DNA of 64,000 nt from Ruegeria lacuscaerulensis ITI-1157 (GCA_000161775.1 GG704596.1:1434907-1498906), one strand, 5' to 3'. Counted from the stretch's first letter, positions 1 through 9,801 are shown. Notes: a model not told the origin generated them from the letters alone. Translations and numbers: made by a program.

Positions 1-2
1 GT

Positions 3-308
3 GGGAGCTGTGACCTGGGCTCCCTGCACCTGACGGTGATCGAAGGGGATGCCCGCCAGACGCTTCCGGGGTGGACCGGCCGGGCGGATGCGTGGTTTCT
101 CGACGGGTTTTCGCCGGCCAAGAACCCCGAGTTGTGGCAACCGGACCTGATGCGGCAGGTGGCCGATCACACCGCCCCCGGAGGCACGGCGGCCACCTAT
201 ACGGCGGCTGGTTTCGTGCGCCGCGGCCTGCAGGAGGCCGGGTTCGAAGTTGCCCGCGCGCCGGGCTATGGCCGCAAGCGGCACATGACCCGGGCGGTGA
301 AACCATGA
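3..308 (+). CDS. mnmD: MnmD-type tRNA (5-methylaminomethyl-2-thiouridine) methyltransferase, C-terminal part
   Basis: The reading frame is open from base 3 and continues off the left edge, so only about 100 C-terminal residues are visible. It carries the MnmC1/DUF752 signature [17 protein letters not shown] (about 105-155) followed by the end of a Rossmann-type SAM methyltransferase fold. In this family the enzyme methylates nm5s2U34 to mnm5s2U34 in tRNA anticodons. The protein stops soon after the methyltransferase domain, so the FAD-dependent MnmC2 half of the E. coli bifunctional enzyme is absent. This is the stand-alone MnmD form. Its TGA overlaps the ATG of the next gene (ATGA), suggesting translational coupling. 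Confidence 0.85.
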   Translation, partial: GSCDLGSLHLTVIEGDARQTLPGWTGRADAWFLDGFSPAKNPELWQPDLMRQVADHTAPGGTAATYTAAGFVRRGLQEAGFEVARAPGYGRKRHMTRAVKP

Positions 309-1174
309 GCCAGCAGAACAACGTGAAGGCCGGCATTGCCCTGATGGTCGGCGCGACCATCGTGTTCGCCCTGCAGGACGGGATCTCGCGCCACCTGGCG
401 GGCACCTACAACACCTACATGGTGGTGATGATCCGATACTGGTTCTTCGCGCTTTTCGTGCTGGCGCTTGCGGCGCGGGCGCCGGGCGGTCTGGCCGCTG
501 CGGCGCGGACCCGTCAGCCGGGGTTGCAGATCCTGCGCGGCCTGCTGCTGGTGGGCGAGATCTGCGTGGCGGTCTATGGGTTCACCATTCTGGGCCTGAT
601 CGAAAGCCAGGCGGTGTTCATCTGTTATCCGCTTCTGGTGGCCGCGCTCAGCGGCCCGGTTCTGGGCGAGACGGTCGGCTGGCGCCGGTGGGCCGCGATC
701 GGGGTGGGATGCATCGGCGTACTGATCATCCTTCAGCCGGGGATGGGCGTGTTCAACCCCTGGGCGGTGATCCCGCTGATCTCGGCGTTGATGTTCGCGG
801 TCTACGGGTTGCTGACGCGCTATGTCGCCCGTCAGGACAGCACCGCCACCAGCTTTTTCTGGACCGGCGTGGTGGGCGCCGTATTCATGACCGCAATCGG
901 CCTGTGGTTCTGGGAGCCGATGGTGCCCCGTGATTGGCTGTGGATGGGCCTGCTGTGCGTGACCGGGGTTCTGGGGCACTGGTTGCTGATCAAGTGCTAT
1001 GAGATGGCCGAGGCCAGCGCGGTGCAGCCCTTTGCCTATTTCCACCTGATGTGGAGCGCCATCCTGGGGATCACGATCTTCGACGAAACCCTGCGCCCTG
1101 CCGTGGTGGCGGGCGCTGCGTTGGTGGTGGCCGCGGGGCTGTTCACCCTATGGCGCGAACGCCGCCAGGGTTGA
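305..1174 (+). CDS. DMT superfamily (EamA) transporter
   Basis: A 289-residue inner-membrane protein with about ten hydrophobic segments arranged as two EamA repeats, the usual drug/metabolite transporter length. The start ATG at 305 overlaps the mnmD stop. A longer in-frame extension begins upstream inside mnmD but has no membrane character. The substrate cannot be read from sequence; family members move small metabolites such as amino acids, purines or S-adenosylmethionine. Its 3' end overlaps the convergent transglycosylase gene by 27 bases. It resembles the partial transporter at the right edge of the window but is not a duplicate of it. Confidence 0.85.
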   Translation: MSQQNNVKAGIALMVGATIVFALQDGISRHLAGTYNTYMVVMIRYWFFALFVLALAARAPGGLAAAARTRQPGLQILRGLLLVGEICVAVYGFTILGLIESQAVFICYPLLVAALSGPVLGETVGWRRWAAIGVGCIGVLIILQPGMGVFNPWAVIPLISALMFAVYGLLTRYVARQDSTATSFFWTGVVGAVFMTAIGLWFWEPMVPRDWLWMGLLCVTGVLGHWLLIKCYEMAEASAVQPFAYFHLMWSAILGITIFDETLRPAVVAGAALVVAAGLFTLWRERRQG

Positions 1175-3121
1175 TCCGGTCAGTTCCCGCGAGAACGGGA
1201 TCGGCAGCGCCGGCTTGCCCAGCCGCGCACGATAGACGGGCAGGCTTTCCGTCACCCGCATCACATAGTTGCGGGTCTCGGAAAACGGAATGGTCTCGAT
1301 CCAGTCGACCATGTCCACCTCGCCGCGCAGCGGATTGCCATAGCGCTCCATCCACGAGATCGGCCGGTTCGGCCCGGCATTGTAGCCGGCCGCCATCATC
1401 ACGACGTTTCCGTCGAAATCGGCCGCCAGTTTGGCAAGGTAGTTGGCCCCCAGCTTGGCGTTGTACTGCCAGTCTGCGGTCAGCCGAGGGGTCTTGTGCC
1501 CGCCCAGGATGCCCAGTTCCTGCGCCACCAGTTTCGCCGTGGCGGGCATCACCTGCATCAGGCCCCGTGCACCCGCGCCGCTGACCACCACAGGGTCGAA
1601 CTCGCTTTCGCGGCGGGCGATGGCCAGAACCATCTCTTCGGCCATCGGCAGGCGCATGTCGGCCACGGGGTGCATCGGGTAATAGGCCGCAGGCAGAACG
1701 ACCCCTTCGGTCGCCGCGCGCTTGGCGATCATCACGGCCAGGTGCGGCTCGTTCAACTCGATCGCCAGGTCGCCCAACTGGCTGGCCTGTACCGGGTCCA
1801 GCCCCTCGACCAGATGGGTCAGGAACCGTTCGGCAAGGTCGCGTTCGCCCGCGCGCAGCAGCAGCAACCCGGCCTGCAGAACGCTGGAATTGGCGAAATC
1901 GGCCTGTTTCCAATGCGGCGCCCGGCGCGGGTTGGCCAGATCGTCGTCGAACGGGCGGCCGATCTGTTCGGCCGCCAGCAGCCCGTAGAACGATGTCTGA
2001 TAGTCAGCGCCCAGGGCAAAGGCTTCATAGGCTTTCTCGGCGTTGCCCTGCGCGGCATAGGCTCGGCCCAGCCAATACCCGCCCCGGCCCATCGAGATCG
2101 GCGATTGAACCGCGCCGAGGAAATTCCGGAAATGCCGCACCGCCGTGTCGGGATCGTTCAGCCTGCGCAGGGCCAGGAACCCCGACAGCCACTCAAGATC
2201 GGCATAGCCATCGCCCATCTCGGGGGTCATGTGGTGGTTGGCGGCGATGGCATAGGCACGGTTCGCGTCGCCCTGACGCATTTCCAGCCGTGCCAGCCTG
2301 CGCCGCCCTTCGGCCCATTTGTCGGGCTCGCCCAGGGCCTCGGGGCTGGTCGAGCGGGCCAGCATCAGGTCGATCGCGCTGTCGTCCAGTTCCTTGCGGT
2401 CACGCCACACGAACCGGTCGAAGGCCAGCCCCGGATCATCGGCCAGCGCCTTGGGCACTGCGGTGATCTTGGCATCCACGCCGGGCGCGCGCTTTTGCAG
2501 GGCGATACGGGCCTCGGCCAGTTTGCGATAGTCGCTGTCCACCAGCGGCAGCATCTGAGCCGCGCTGATCAGGTGCCCGTCCCACAGCATCCGGTCCAGC
2601 CGGGCCTGATGGTGCGGTTTCAGCAGTTTGCCGAAGTTTTCAACGTAGTCCTTTTGCAGGCCCTCTCCCATCGGCATGGTACGCCACGCGGTCACGATAT
2701 CGGCCTGCGCGTCGCCGTCCCGTCCCTTTGCCATCAACGCGATGGCATGGTTCAGGGCGCCTTCGGCCGTTTGCGGAGGGGTGTCCCGGTAGAATTTCAG
2801 AACCCTGTCGGGGTCGGCGCCGGTGAAGGTCGGCTCGCTTTTGCGGCGCAGCCAGGCCAGTCCGGGCCAGTCGGGCCGCCGGTCAAGAAACACCAGAACG
2901 TCGCCCGAACTGCCAAACCCCTGCCGCAGCCAGTGCCAGACGATGATGTCGCGCGAAACCGAACCACGCGCGCCTGCGACGCGCAGGGCTTCGTTCCAAT
3001 CTCCCTTGCGCATTTCCGCCAGTCCGGCCCGCAGATCGGCAACGCTGTCGGCACGCGCGTTTCCGATCTGCATCGTCATCGCCAGAATCGTCATGGCGAT
3101 CAACGCCAGAATCCGTGTCAT
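1148..3121 (-). CDS. slt: Soluble lytic murein transglycosylase (Slt70-like)
   Basis: About 657 residues. The N-terminus MTRILALIAMTILAMTM and following AxA-type site look like a signal peptide, which favours the ATG at 3121 over the upstream ATG at 3157. A long helical region rich in paired-helix repeats (the U-shaped superhelix of Slt70) precedes a C-terminal SLT/goose-lysozyme domain. That domain has the catalytic Glu in IARRESEFDP, then GARGLMQVMP and AAGYNAGPNR. The enzyme cleaves glycan strands in the periplasm to 1,6-anhydro-muropeptides during wall turnover. It is divergent from dapA, with about 130 bases between them. Confidence 0.9.
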   Translation of the reverse strand: MTRILALIAMTILAMTMQIGNARADSVADLRAGLAEMRKGDWNEALRVAGARGSVSRDIIVWHWLRQGFGSSGDVLVFLDRRPDWPGLAWLRRKSEPTFTGADPDRVLKFYRDTPPQTAEGALNHAIALMAKGRDGDAQADIVTAWRTMPMGEGLQKDYVENFGKLLKPHHQARLDRMLWDGHLISAAQMLPLVDSDYRKLAEARIALQKRAPGVDAKITAVPKALADDPGLAFDRFVWRDRKELDDSAIDLMLARSTSPEALGEPDKWAEGRRRLARLEMRQGDANRAYAIAANHHMTPEMGDGYADLEWLSGFLALRRLNDPDTAVRHFRNFLGAVQSPISMGRGGYWLGRAYAAQGNAEKAYEAFALGADYQTSFYGLLAAEQIGRPFDDDLANPRRAPHWKQADFANSSVLQAGLLLLRAGERDLAERFLTHLVEGLDPVQASQLGDLAIELNEPHLAVMIAKRAATEGVVLPAAYYPMHPVADMRLPMAEEMVLAIARRESEFDPVVVSGAGARGLMQVMPATAKLVAQELGILGGHKTPRLTADWQYNAKLGANYLAKLAADFDGNVVMMAAGYNAGPNRPISWMERYGNPLRGEVDMVDWIETIPFSETRNYVMRVTESLPVYRARLGKPALPIPFSRELTGSTLAAFAP

Positions 3122-3253
3122 CCCTTGCATTTCCCGACCAACCGTGGATACAGCCATTCAGGATAAACCTTGCGCCGCCGGGATCAACTCCAGAAACTCC
3201 GTTTCGGGGGCCAGCGGCGTGAATACAGACATATGCACCTCAAGGAGCGTTTC

Positions 3254-4126
3254 ATGTTCAAAGGCTCGATGCCCGCACTCGTCACCCCGTTCCGCAACGG
3301 CGAGTTGGACCTGGATACGCTCAAACGTCTGGTGGAGTGGCAGATTCAGGAAGGCTCGACCGGGCTGGTGCCAGTGGGCACCACGGGCGAGAGCCCGACG
3401 CTGAGCCACGAGGAACACGAAACCGTGGTGGCCGAGGTGGTCAAGGCCGCCGCGGGGCGCGTGCCGGTAATTGCCGGGGCCGGGTCGAACAACACGGTCG
3501 AGGCGATCCGCTTCGTGCGATTCGCGCAGAAGGTCGGCGCCGATGCCGCCTTGGTCGTGACGCCCTATTACAACAAGCCCACCCAACGGGGGCTGTTGAC
3601 CCATTTCCGCGCCCTGCACGACTGCGCCGACATCCCGATCATCATCTACAACATCCCCGGCCGGTCGGTCATCGACATGACCCCGCAGACGATGGGTGAA
3701 CTGGCCCAGCTGCCGCGGATCGTCGGGGTCAAGGACGCCACCGGCGATCTGGCCCGGGTCAGCCAGCAGCGCGCCACCTGCGGCACCGATTTCATCCAAC
3801 TGTCGGGCGAGGACGCGACGGCGCTGGGCTTCAACGCCCATGGTGGCGTCGGCTGCATCTCGGTCACGGCGAACGTGGCGCCGAAACTGTGTGCCGAGTT
3901 CCAGCAGGCGACACTGGCCGGCGATTACGCCACGGCGCTGGAGTACCAGGACCGCCTGATGCCGCTGCACGAGGCGATCTTCATCGAACCGGGCCTCGTC
4001 GGGGCCAAATATGCGCTCAGCAAGCTGGGCCTGTGCTCGGAAGAGGTGCGCTCGCCGCTGACGACGCTGGAGGACAGTACGAAGCAAGCCATCGACGCGG
4101 CGATGCGTCACGCGGGCCTTCTCTGA
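3254..4126 (+). CDS. dapA: 4-hydroxy-tetrahydrodipicolinate synthase
   Basis: A 290-residue TIM-barrel lyase of the DHDPS/NAL family. It condenses pyruvate with aspartate semialdehyde in lysine and meso-diaminopimelate synthesis. The [10 protein letters not shown] motif (carboxylate binding), the catalytic tyrosine in YNIPGRSV and the Schiff-base lysine in [10 protein letters not shown] are all visible. The start ATG at 3254 has AAGGAG six bases upstream and matches family length; upstream in-frame codons add only unrelated sequence. It stands alone, with a convergent soeC after it. Both products of the divergent pair (DAP and a murein hydrolase) concern the cell wall, which may be coincidence. 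Confidence 0.96.
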   Translation: MFKGSMPALVTPFRNGELDLDTLKRLVEWQIQEGSTGLVPVGTTGESPTLSHEEHETVVAEVVKAAAGRVPVIAGAGSNNTVEAIRFVRFAQKVGADAALVVTPYYNKPTQRGLLTHFRALHDCADIPIIIYNIPGRSVIDMTPQTMGELAQLPRIVGVKDATGDLARVSQQRATCGTDFIQLSGEDATALGFNAHGGVGCISVTANVAPKLCAEFQQATLAGDYATALEYQDRLMPLHEAIFIEPGLVGAKYALSKLGLCSEEVRSPLTTLEDSTKQAIDAAMRHAGLL

Positions 4127-4132
4127 TCCGGC

Positions 4133-4149
4133 GCGGGCGGTCTGCCCGC
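4133..4149. terminator. Short GC hairpin between convergent dapA and soeC
   Basis: GCGGGC at 4133-4138 pairs with GCCCGC at 4144-4149 around a 5-base loop, in the 42-base gap between two convergent genes. There is no T-run, so termination is only inferred from position. Confidence 0.35.
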
Positions 4150-4168
4150 CTGCATCCGGAATCTCTGG

Positions 4169-5041
4169 TCAGCGCTTGCCGTAGTACAGGCCGACCACGT
4201 GCTCGGCCTGGGCGAAGAACAGCCATCGGGAAACGGCCACACCGGCAAGGTGCGACAGCACCGCCAATGCCGCGAATAGGTGGTTGAACGGCAGCACCAG
4301 CAGCAGCACGGGCAGCACGAAGGCCAGGCCAAAGGAAATCACCCGCAGCTTTTCGGCATGTTTGCGTCCGACGACGTGCACGAATTCCCGCAGCAGGTAG
4401 TTGGTGCCCGTATGCGGAGGCTCGAAGGCGCGCACGGTGCCGCGGTCGCCCAGACCGGTGGCCGTGGCGAGCGTGGTGCCGGCGTTCGCGAAGGCCTGAT
4501 CGCCCTGACGCCAGTACAGGATCTGGACCAGGGCCGCGATCAGCAGCAGCGGAATGGCCAGCGTCGTCTGCCCCGCCAAAAGCGCCCCGCCCGCCAGGCT
4601 GAAACTGAGAAACATGGCCGGGGTCAGCTTCATGTTCCAGCGCGGGATCGTCTTGAGCTGCGTGTAGATCATCGAGGTCGTGAATACGGTCGCCAGCGAC
4701 AGCAGCGATCCCAGCAGGCCCAGCCCGGCCCAACGCTGGCCGAGGAAAATCACGCCGATGGCATAAAGCCCCGTGACCATCAGGGCCAGAACCGCGCACC
4801 AGCCCTCGCGGCTGAGCCAGCTGGTTTTCCACTGGGTGAACGCCTTGAGCGCGCGTTCGGGATGGCCGAGGTGAAAGGTCGAGGCCAGAAGCCCGCCCAC
4901 CGCCAGCGCATAGGCGACGGCGAAGAACACGAACGCCACCCAGCCGGACACATCCGGCAAGCCCAGGCCCAGGAAAAACATCAGGCCGAAGCCCAGCCCC
5001 GACAGGGTTGTGAACACAATAACGGAAGGTGCGGGATGCAT
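4169..5041 (-). CDS. soeC: Sulfite dehydrogenase membrane subunit SoeC (DmsC/NrfD-like anchor)
   Basis: About 290 residues with roughly eight hydrophobic helices. It begins MHPAPSVIVFTTLSG and contains FHLGHPERALKAF and WLSREGW, as in the DmsC-like anchors of molybdoenzymes. The ATG at 5041 lies one base after the soeB stop, so the two are coupled. SoeC would anchor SoeAB to the cytoplasmic face of the inner membrane and pass electrons from sulfite to quinone. An upstream in-frame start (5077) would overlap soeB and add hydrophilic residues, so it is less likely. It is the last gene of the leftward xsc-pta-soeABC run. Confidence 0.9.
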   Translation of the reverse strand: MHPAPSVIVFTTLSGLGFGLMFFLGLGLPDVSGWVAFVFFAVAYALAVGGLLASTFHLGHPERALKAFTQWKTSWLSREGWCAVLALMVTGLYAIGVIFLGQRWAGLGLLGSLLSLATVFTTSMIYTQLKTIPRWNMKLTPAMFLSFSLAGGALLAGQTTLAIPLLLIAALVQILYWRQGDQAFANAGTTLATATGLGDRGTVRAFEPPHTGTNYLLREFVHVVGRKHAEKLRVISFGLAFVLPVLLLVLPFNHLFAALAVLSHLAGVAVSRWLFFAQAEHVVGLYYGKR

Positions 5042-5042
5042 G

Positions 5043-5792
5043 TCAGAGCTTCTCCAATGCCTTGTCCAGCCAGCCAAGGAAGCCTTTGGGTTCTTCGGCG
5101 ACGGGCGCCAGCAGGGGCGCCAGGATGTCGATCTGGTCCTCGATCGTATCCTTGGGGCGGGGTGGCAGGTATTTGTTGACGGGTTTGGTACCCAATTCGG
5201 GCATCAGATCCATGCCGCCGCGCTCGGCCACCAGTTGGCTGACCGCGCTGTCGGGGTCGCCCAGGTCGCCGAAATGGCGGGCGCCCGCGGGGCAGGTCCG
5301 CACGCAGGCGGGGACGCGGTCTTCCTCGGGCAGGTTGTCGTTGTAGATGCGATCGACGCATAGGGTGCATTTCTTCATCACGCCCGCCGCGGCATCCAGT
5401 TCGCGCGCGCCGTAGGGACAGGCCCAAGCGCACAGGCCGCAGCCGATGCAGTCGCTTTCATTGACCAGCACGATCCCGTCCTCGACCCGCTTGTAGCTGG
5501 CGCCGGTTGGGCAGACGGTGACGCAAGGGGCATCCTCGCAATGCAGGCAGGATTTCGGGAAATGGATCAGCTGGGCGGCACCTTCGGCCGGCTGCACCTC
5601 GTAGGAGTGCACCCGGTTCAGGAAGGTGCCCGAGGGGTTGGCGCCATAGGCGTCCTGATCGGACAGGGGAGCGCCGTAGTTCTCGGTGTTCCAGCCCTTG
5701 CAGGAGATCACGCAGGCGTGGCAGCCGACGCAGGTATCCAGGTCGATGACCAGGCCCATCTTTCGTTCGGTGGATTGGGGGAGTTGGGTCAT
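5043..5792 (-). CDS. soeB: Sulfite dehydrogenase iron-sulfur subunit SoeB
   Basis: A 249-residue four-cluster ferredoxin subunit (DmsB/NrfC type). Cysteine groups are CVGCHACVISC near residue 21, CLHCEDAPCVTVCP near 95, CIGCGLCAWACP near 128, and CTLC plus CVRTCPAG further on. There is no Tat or Sec signal, which fits a cytoplasmic complex. It should relay electrons from the molybdopterin subunit to SoeC and the quinone pool. soeC follows immediately; soeA lies upstream across a 112-base gap that contains a hairpin-rich repeat. Confidence 0.93.
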   Translation of the reverse strand: MTQLPQSTERKMGLVIDLDTCVGCHACVISCKGWNTENYGAPLSDQDAYGANPSGTFLNRVHSYEVQPAEGAAQLIHFPKSCLHCEDAPCVTVCPTGASYKRVEDGIVLVNESDCIGCGLCAWACPYGARELDAAAGVMKKCTLCVDRIYNDNLPEEDRVPACVRTCPAGARHFGDLGDPDSAVSQLVAERGGMDLMPELGTKPVNKYLPPRPKDTIEDQIDILAPLLAPVAEEPKGFLGWLDKALEKL

Positions 5793-5824
5793 GGTGTCTG
5801 CTCGTGTTCCGGGCCGGAGGAAGT

Positions 5825-5892
5825 GAGGGGGCCAGCCCCCTCTTGAGCCTGGCGGCTCAATTCACCCCCGGGATATTTCGGGCCAGATGAAG
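5825..5892. repeat. Hairpin-rich intergenic repeat-like element between soeA and soeB
   Basis: Two adjacent inverted repeats: GAGGGGGC/GCCCCCTC (5825-5832 and 5835-5842) and TTGAGCC/GGCTCAA (5843-5849 and 5854-5860). They are followed by ACCCCCGGGATATTTCGGG and CCAGATGAAG (to 5892). From memory, a CCCCCGGGATATTT...CCAGATGAAG-like string recurs between genes in roseobacters. Within this window only this copy was noticed. It sits inside the soe operon and could affect mRNA processing or SoeA:SoeB ratio. Confidence 0.5.
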
Positions 5893-5904
5893 GATGGGGC
5901 AGGG

Positions 5905-8718
5905 TCATTTGCCGACCTTCCACGCGAGATCCCTGGGGCCGGTGCCGACCGGAGACTTGATTGGCGGGAATTCCGGTTTGCTTTGGGCATCTGCCGGTGC
6001 TTCGGCTTTTTCGATCTTGACCTTCAGGTCGAACCAGGCGGCCTGTCCCGTGATCGGGTCGGAATTGGCCCAGCGCAGGCCATCGCCCTTGGGGGGCAGC
6101 AGTTCGTGGATCAGGTGGTTGAGCAGGAAGCCCTTGGTTGCCTCGGGCGCGTCGGGCTGCAGGGCCCAGGCGCCCTTGCGTTTGCCGATGGCGTTCCATG
6201 TCCAGGCGGTGTTGTCGTTGAGCGCGGCCATCTCCATGACCGGCACGACGATTTCGCCGTGTGGAGAGGTGACGCGGGCCCAGTCGCCGTCTTTCAGCCC
6301 GTGCTCTCGCATCAGTTTGGTGGGCACGTAGAGCGGGTTGCGCCCATGCAGTTGGCGCAGCCAGGCGTTCTGGCTGCCCCAGCTGTGATACATGGCCATC
6401 GGTCGTTGAGTCAGGGCGTTGACGGTAAAGCCTTCGTTTCCGGTCTGGTCGGTTTCGTACCAGATCGGAAGCGGGTCCATGGTTTCCATTATGCGGCCGC
6501 GCAGGTGGTCGGGCGGCTGGCGGTCGCCGTGGCCTTCGGCCGCCAGCTGGAACTTGCGCATCGGTTCGGAATAGAGCTGAAACAGGTAGGGTTGAGGGCT
6601 GTCATAAAGGCCCATTCCCACGGCCCAGTCCTGATATGCCGTGTTCCAGGGTTTGTAGAACAGGGCCTCGTCCGGGATGTGTTCCAGGTAGAAGCCACCA
6701 TTCTCGATGTAGCGGTCCAGCTGGTTCGGGTTCACCTCGCCGCGCCCGACCTTTGAGCCATCCGCGCCACGGAAGCCGGCCAGCGGGCCGATCCCGGGCT
6801 TGCGCTGGTGGTTGACCATGTAGTCGGCGTAGTCCGTGTATTTGGCCGAGCCGTCCTGGTTGGTGAAGCCCGGCAGGCCCAGCTTGTTGGCCAGCTGGAT
6901 CAGCACCGTCTGAAATCCGCGCACGTCGCGATCGGGTTCGATCACGGGCCAGCGGATCGCATCTGCGGCGCCGTCGGCCTCGCAGATCGGGCGATCGAGG
7001 AGCGAGATACAGTCATGCCGCTCCAGATAGGTGGTGTCGGGCAGGATCAGGTCGGCATAGGCCACCATTTCTGAGGAATAGGCGTCGGAATAGATGATCC
7101 GCGGGATCACGTAGTCTCCGTTGTCATCCTTGTCCGTCAGCATCTCGATCACGCCCTTTGTGTTCATGGTCGAGTTCCAGGACATGTTGGCCATGTACAT
7201 GAACAGCGTGTCGATCTTGTAGGGATCGCCCGCGTGAGCGTTCGAGATCACCATGTGCATCAGCCCGTGGCTGGACATCGGGTTTTCCCAGGTAAAGGCC
7301 TTGTCGATGCGCGCCGGGCTGCCATCGGCCTTCAGGGCCAGATCTTCGGGGCCGCGCACGAAACCCAGATGCGGGCCGTCCAGGGGCGAGTTTGGCGTGA
7401 CCTTGCAATGGGGGGTCGGATGCGCCTCGACCGGCTTCGGATAGGGCGGCTTGAAGCGGAACCCACCCGGGACTTCGACCGTGCCAAGCAGGATCTGCAG
7501 CACGTGCAAAGCGCGGCAGGTCTGGAATCCGTTGGCATGGGCCGAAACGCCGCGCATCGCGTGCATGGCCACCGGCCGGCCGATCATCTTGCTGTGCTTT
7601 TCTCCCCGGAAGTCAGTCCATTCCTGGTTCAGCTCGAAGGCCTCGTCAAAAGCGACGCGCGCCAGCTCACCTGCGATGGCGCGGATCCGGCTGGCGGGTA
7701 CGCCGCATTTCTCGGCCACCGCTTCGGGGGCGTATTCGTCGCTGAGGTATTTTTCCGCCATCAGGTGGAAGACGGGCCGGTGGGTGACGCCATCCTTGTC
7801 ATAGGTGGCGGTCAGGTCAGGCCGGACGCCCGGTTTGTCGAAAGCCGTCGGTTGCCCCGTGACCCGGTCGATCACCAGCGGCTTGCCGTCCGCGTCCCGC
7901 AGGAACAGGCCCTGTTCGGGGCCTTCCGCGGCATTCACCAGGACAGCGGCGTTGGTATAGCGGCTGAGGTAATCCAGGTCGATCTTGCCGGCCTTCATCA
8001 ACACATGGATCAGCGACAGGATGAACAGCCCGTCGGTGCCGGGCGTGATGCCGACCCAATCATCGGCCACCGCGTTGTAGCCCGTGCGGATCGGGTTCAC
8101 CCCGATCACGCGGGCACCGCGCGCCTTGATCTTGCCGATGCCCATCTTGATCGGGTTGCTGTCATGGTCCTCGGCCACGCCGAACAGCATGAACAGCTTG
8201 GTGCGGTCCCAATCGGGCTGGCCGAATTCCCAGAACGCGCCGCCCATCGTGTAGATGCCGCCGGCCGCCATGTTGACCGAGCAGAAACCGCCATGAGCCG
8301 CATAGTTGCAAGTGCCGAAATTCTGGGCCCAGAAGCTGGTGAAGGATTGCGACTGGTCGCGGCCGGTGAAAAAGGCCAGTTTCTCGGGGTTGTCCTCGCG
8401 CAACGGTTTGAGCCAGCCGACCGCGATGTCCAACGCTTCGTCCCAGCTGATTTCCTCGAACTCACCCGACCCGCGCGGACCCACCCGCTTGAGCGGGGCG
8501 CGCAGGCGTGACGGGGCGTTGACCTGCATGATGCCCGCGCTGCCCTTGGCGCACAGTACGCCCTTGTTCACCGGGTGGTTGCGGTTGCCTTCGATATAGG
8601 CAACCTTGCCATCCTTAATGTGAACATTGATCCCGCAGCGGCAGGCGCACATGTAGCAGGTCGTGCGACGGATTTCGTCCGAGACCCTGGGTGATGTGTC
8701 GAGCTTTGGCTGGTTCAT
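5905..8718 (-). CDS. soeA: Sulfite dehydrogenase molybdopterin catalytic subunit SoeA
   Basis: About 937 residues, a DMSO-reductase-family molybdoenzyme. Near the N-terminus CYMCACRCG and the downstream GVLCAKG supply the four cysteines of a [4Fe-4S] cluster. Molybdopterin domains and the C-terminal molydopterin-dinucleotide-binding domain follow. There is no twin-arginine signal, so the protein should stay in the cytoplasm, as reported for SoeABC of Allochromatium. I prefer the ATG at 8718 because AGGG lies six bases upstream; the ATG at 8724 has this sequence abutting it. Placement after xsc and pta makes sulfite oxidation the most likely role. A polysulfide or thiosulfate reductase-like enzyme is the main alternative. 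Confidence 0.9.
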   Translation of the reverse strand: MNQPKLDTSPRVSDEIRRTTCYMCACRCGINVHIKDGKVAYIEGNRNHPVNKGVLCAKGSAGIMQVNAPSRLRAPLKRVGPRGSGEFEEISWDEALDIAVGWLKPLREDNPEKLAFFTGRDQSQSFTSFWAQNFGTCNYAAHGGFCSVNMAAGGIYTMGGAFWEFGQPDWDRTKLFMLFGVAEDHDSNPIKMGIGKIKARGARVIGVNPIRTGYNAVADDWVGITPGTDGLFILSLIHVLMKAGKIDLDYLSRYTNAAVLVNAAEGPEQGLFLRDADGKPLVIDRVTGQPTAFDKPGVRPDLTATYDKDGVTHRPVFHLMAEKYLSDEYAPEAVAEKCGVPASRIRAIAGELARVAFDEAFELNQEWTDFRGEKHSKMIGRPVAMHAMRGVSAHANGFQTCRALHVLQILLGTVEVPGGFRFKPPYPKPVEAHPTPHCKVTPNSPLDGPHLGFVRGPEDLALKADGSPARIDKAFTWENPMSSHGLMHMVISNAHAGDPYKIDTLFMYMANMSWNSTMNTKGVIEMLTDKDDNGDYVIPRIIYSDAYSSEMVAYADLILPDTTYLERHDCISLLDRPICEADGAADAIRWPVIEPDRDVRGFQTVLIQLANKLGLPGFTNQDGSAKYTDYADYMVNHQRKPGIGPLAGFRGADGSKVGRGEVNPNQLDRYIENGGFYLEHIPDEALFYKPWNTAYQDWAVGMGLYDSPQPYLFQLYSEPMRKFQLAAEGHGDRQPPDHLRGRIMETMDPLPIWYETDQTGNEGFTVNALTQRPMAMYHSWGSQNAWLRQLHGRNPLYVPTKLMREHGLKDGDWARVTSPHGEIVVPVMEMAALNDNTAWTWNAIGKRKGAWALQPDAPEATKGFLLNHLIHELLPPKGDGLRWANSDPITGQAAWFDLKVKIEKAEAPADAQSKPEFPPIKSPVGTGPRDLAWKVGK

Positions 8719-8778
8719 TGTCATCCCTGTGGTTCAGCGCCGCCGCCTTGGTTTCGGCCGGTTTTCTTTTTGCCCAAT

Positions 8779-9801
8779 CTAGGGTTTTTTGGTGCCGGGG
8801 CCAGACACTTGTGCCTGTACCGCCGTCACGGCGATCATGTGCAGCACGTCTTCGGCCGAACAGCCCCGAGACAGGTCGTTGGCCGGTTTGGCCAATCCCT
8901 GCAACACAGGGCCAATGGCTTCGGCGCCACCAATGCGCTGGGCGATCTTGTAGCCCAGGTTGCCCGCATTGAGGCTGGGAAAGACGAATACGTTGGCCCG
9001 GCCCTGCAACGGGGAATTGGCGGCTTTCTGGGCCGCCACTTCCGGGACGAACGCCGCGTCGAACTGCAACTCGCCGTCGATCAGCAGATCCGGATCGGCC
9101 GCCTTTGCGATCCGGGTCGCCTCGACGACCTTGGACACTTTCGGATGGTTGGCACTTCCCGAGGTCGAGAAGGACAGCATCGCAACGCGCGGAGTTTTGT
9201 TGGTCAGCGCTTTGTAGGACGCGGCAGAGGCGCGGGCGATTTCCGCCATCTCTTGCGCGCTCGGATCGACGACCATGCCGCAATCGGCGAACAGGTGAGC
9301 GCCTTTGAAATCATGGTGTTCTCGGCAATACAGCATCAGAAAGAAGCTCGAGACCATTGCTGCCTCCGGGGCCTTTCCGATGATCTGCAGCGCCGTGCGG
9401 ACCGTGTCGGATGTGGTCTCGACGGCGCCCCCCACCGTGCCGTCGGCAATCCCCAGTCGGACCAGCATCGCGGCAAAGACAAGTCGGTTGCGGACCTGTT
9501 CCTGTGCGGCTTCTTTAGTCATGCCCTTGTGACGGCGCAGGGCCCAAAGGGCCTCGGCGAACGGCTCGGAGAGGTCCGAGTCGGCAGGGTCGTGGATTTC
9601 GATCCCGTCTGTTTGCGCACCGCCCAAATCGGACAAAAGCGTGCCGATCCGTTCCCGGTCGCCAACCAGAATGATCCGTGCGACCCGCTCGGCACGGGCC
9701 CTGAGAGCGCCTTCCAAGACGCGCGGATCATCGCCCTCGGCCAGGGCGATGATCTTGTCGGAACAGCTTGCCGCTCCGAGAATGGCGCGCAGGGGCTTCA
9801 C
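8779..9801 (-). CDS. pta: Phosphate acetyltransferase
   Basis: A 340-residue single-domain Pta (PTA/PTB fold) without the N-terminal DRTGG extension of E. coli Pta. Recognisable blocks include RIILVGDRERI, VGGAVETTSDTVRTALQII, DCGMVVDPSAQE and AEDVLHMIAVTAVQ. It converts acetyl phosphate from Xsc to acetyl-CoA. The start is a GTG at 9801, four bases after the xsc stop, so expression is probably coupled to xsc. In sulfonate-degrading roseobacters this Pta accompanies Xsc and replaces acetate kinase as the outlet for acetyl phosphate. Confidence 0.95.
   Translation of the reverse strand: MKPLRAILGAASCSDKIIALAEGDDPRVLEGALRARAERVARIILVGDRERIGTLLSDLGGAQTDGIEIHDPADSDLSEPFAEALWALRRHKGMTKEAAQEQVRNRLVFAAMLVRLGIADGTVGGAVETTSDTVRTALQIIGKAPEAAMVSSFFLMLYCREHHDFKGAHLFADCGMVVDPSAQEMAEIARASAASYKALTNKTPRVAMLSFSTSGSANHPKVSKVVEATRIAKAADPDLLIDGELQFDAAFVPEVAAQKAANSPLQGRANVFVFPSLNAGNLGYKIAQRIGGAEAIGPVLQGLAKPANDLSRGCSAEDVLHMIAVTAVQAQVSGPGTKKP

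Noticed and set aside
1496..3166. 556-codon plus-strand frame opposite slt
   Set aside because: Shadow of the transglycosylase gene; low-complexity composition (Q, R, H, G) typical of antisense frames.
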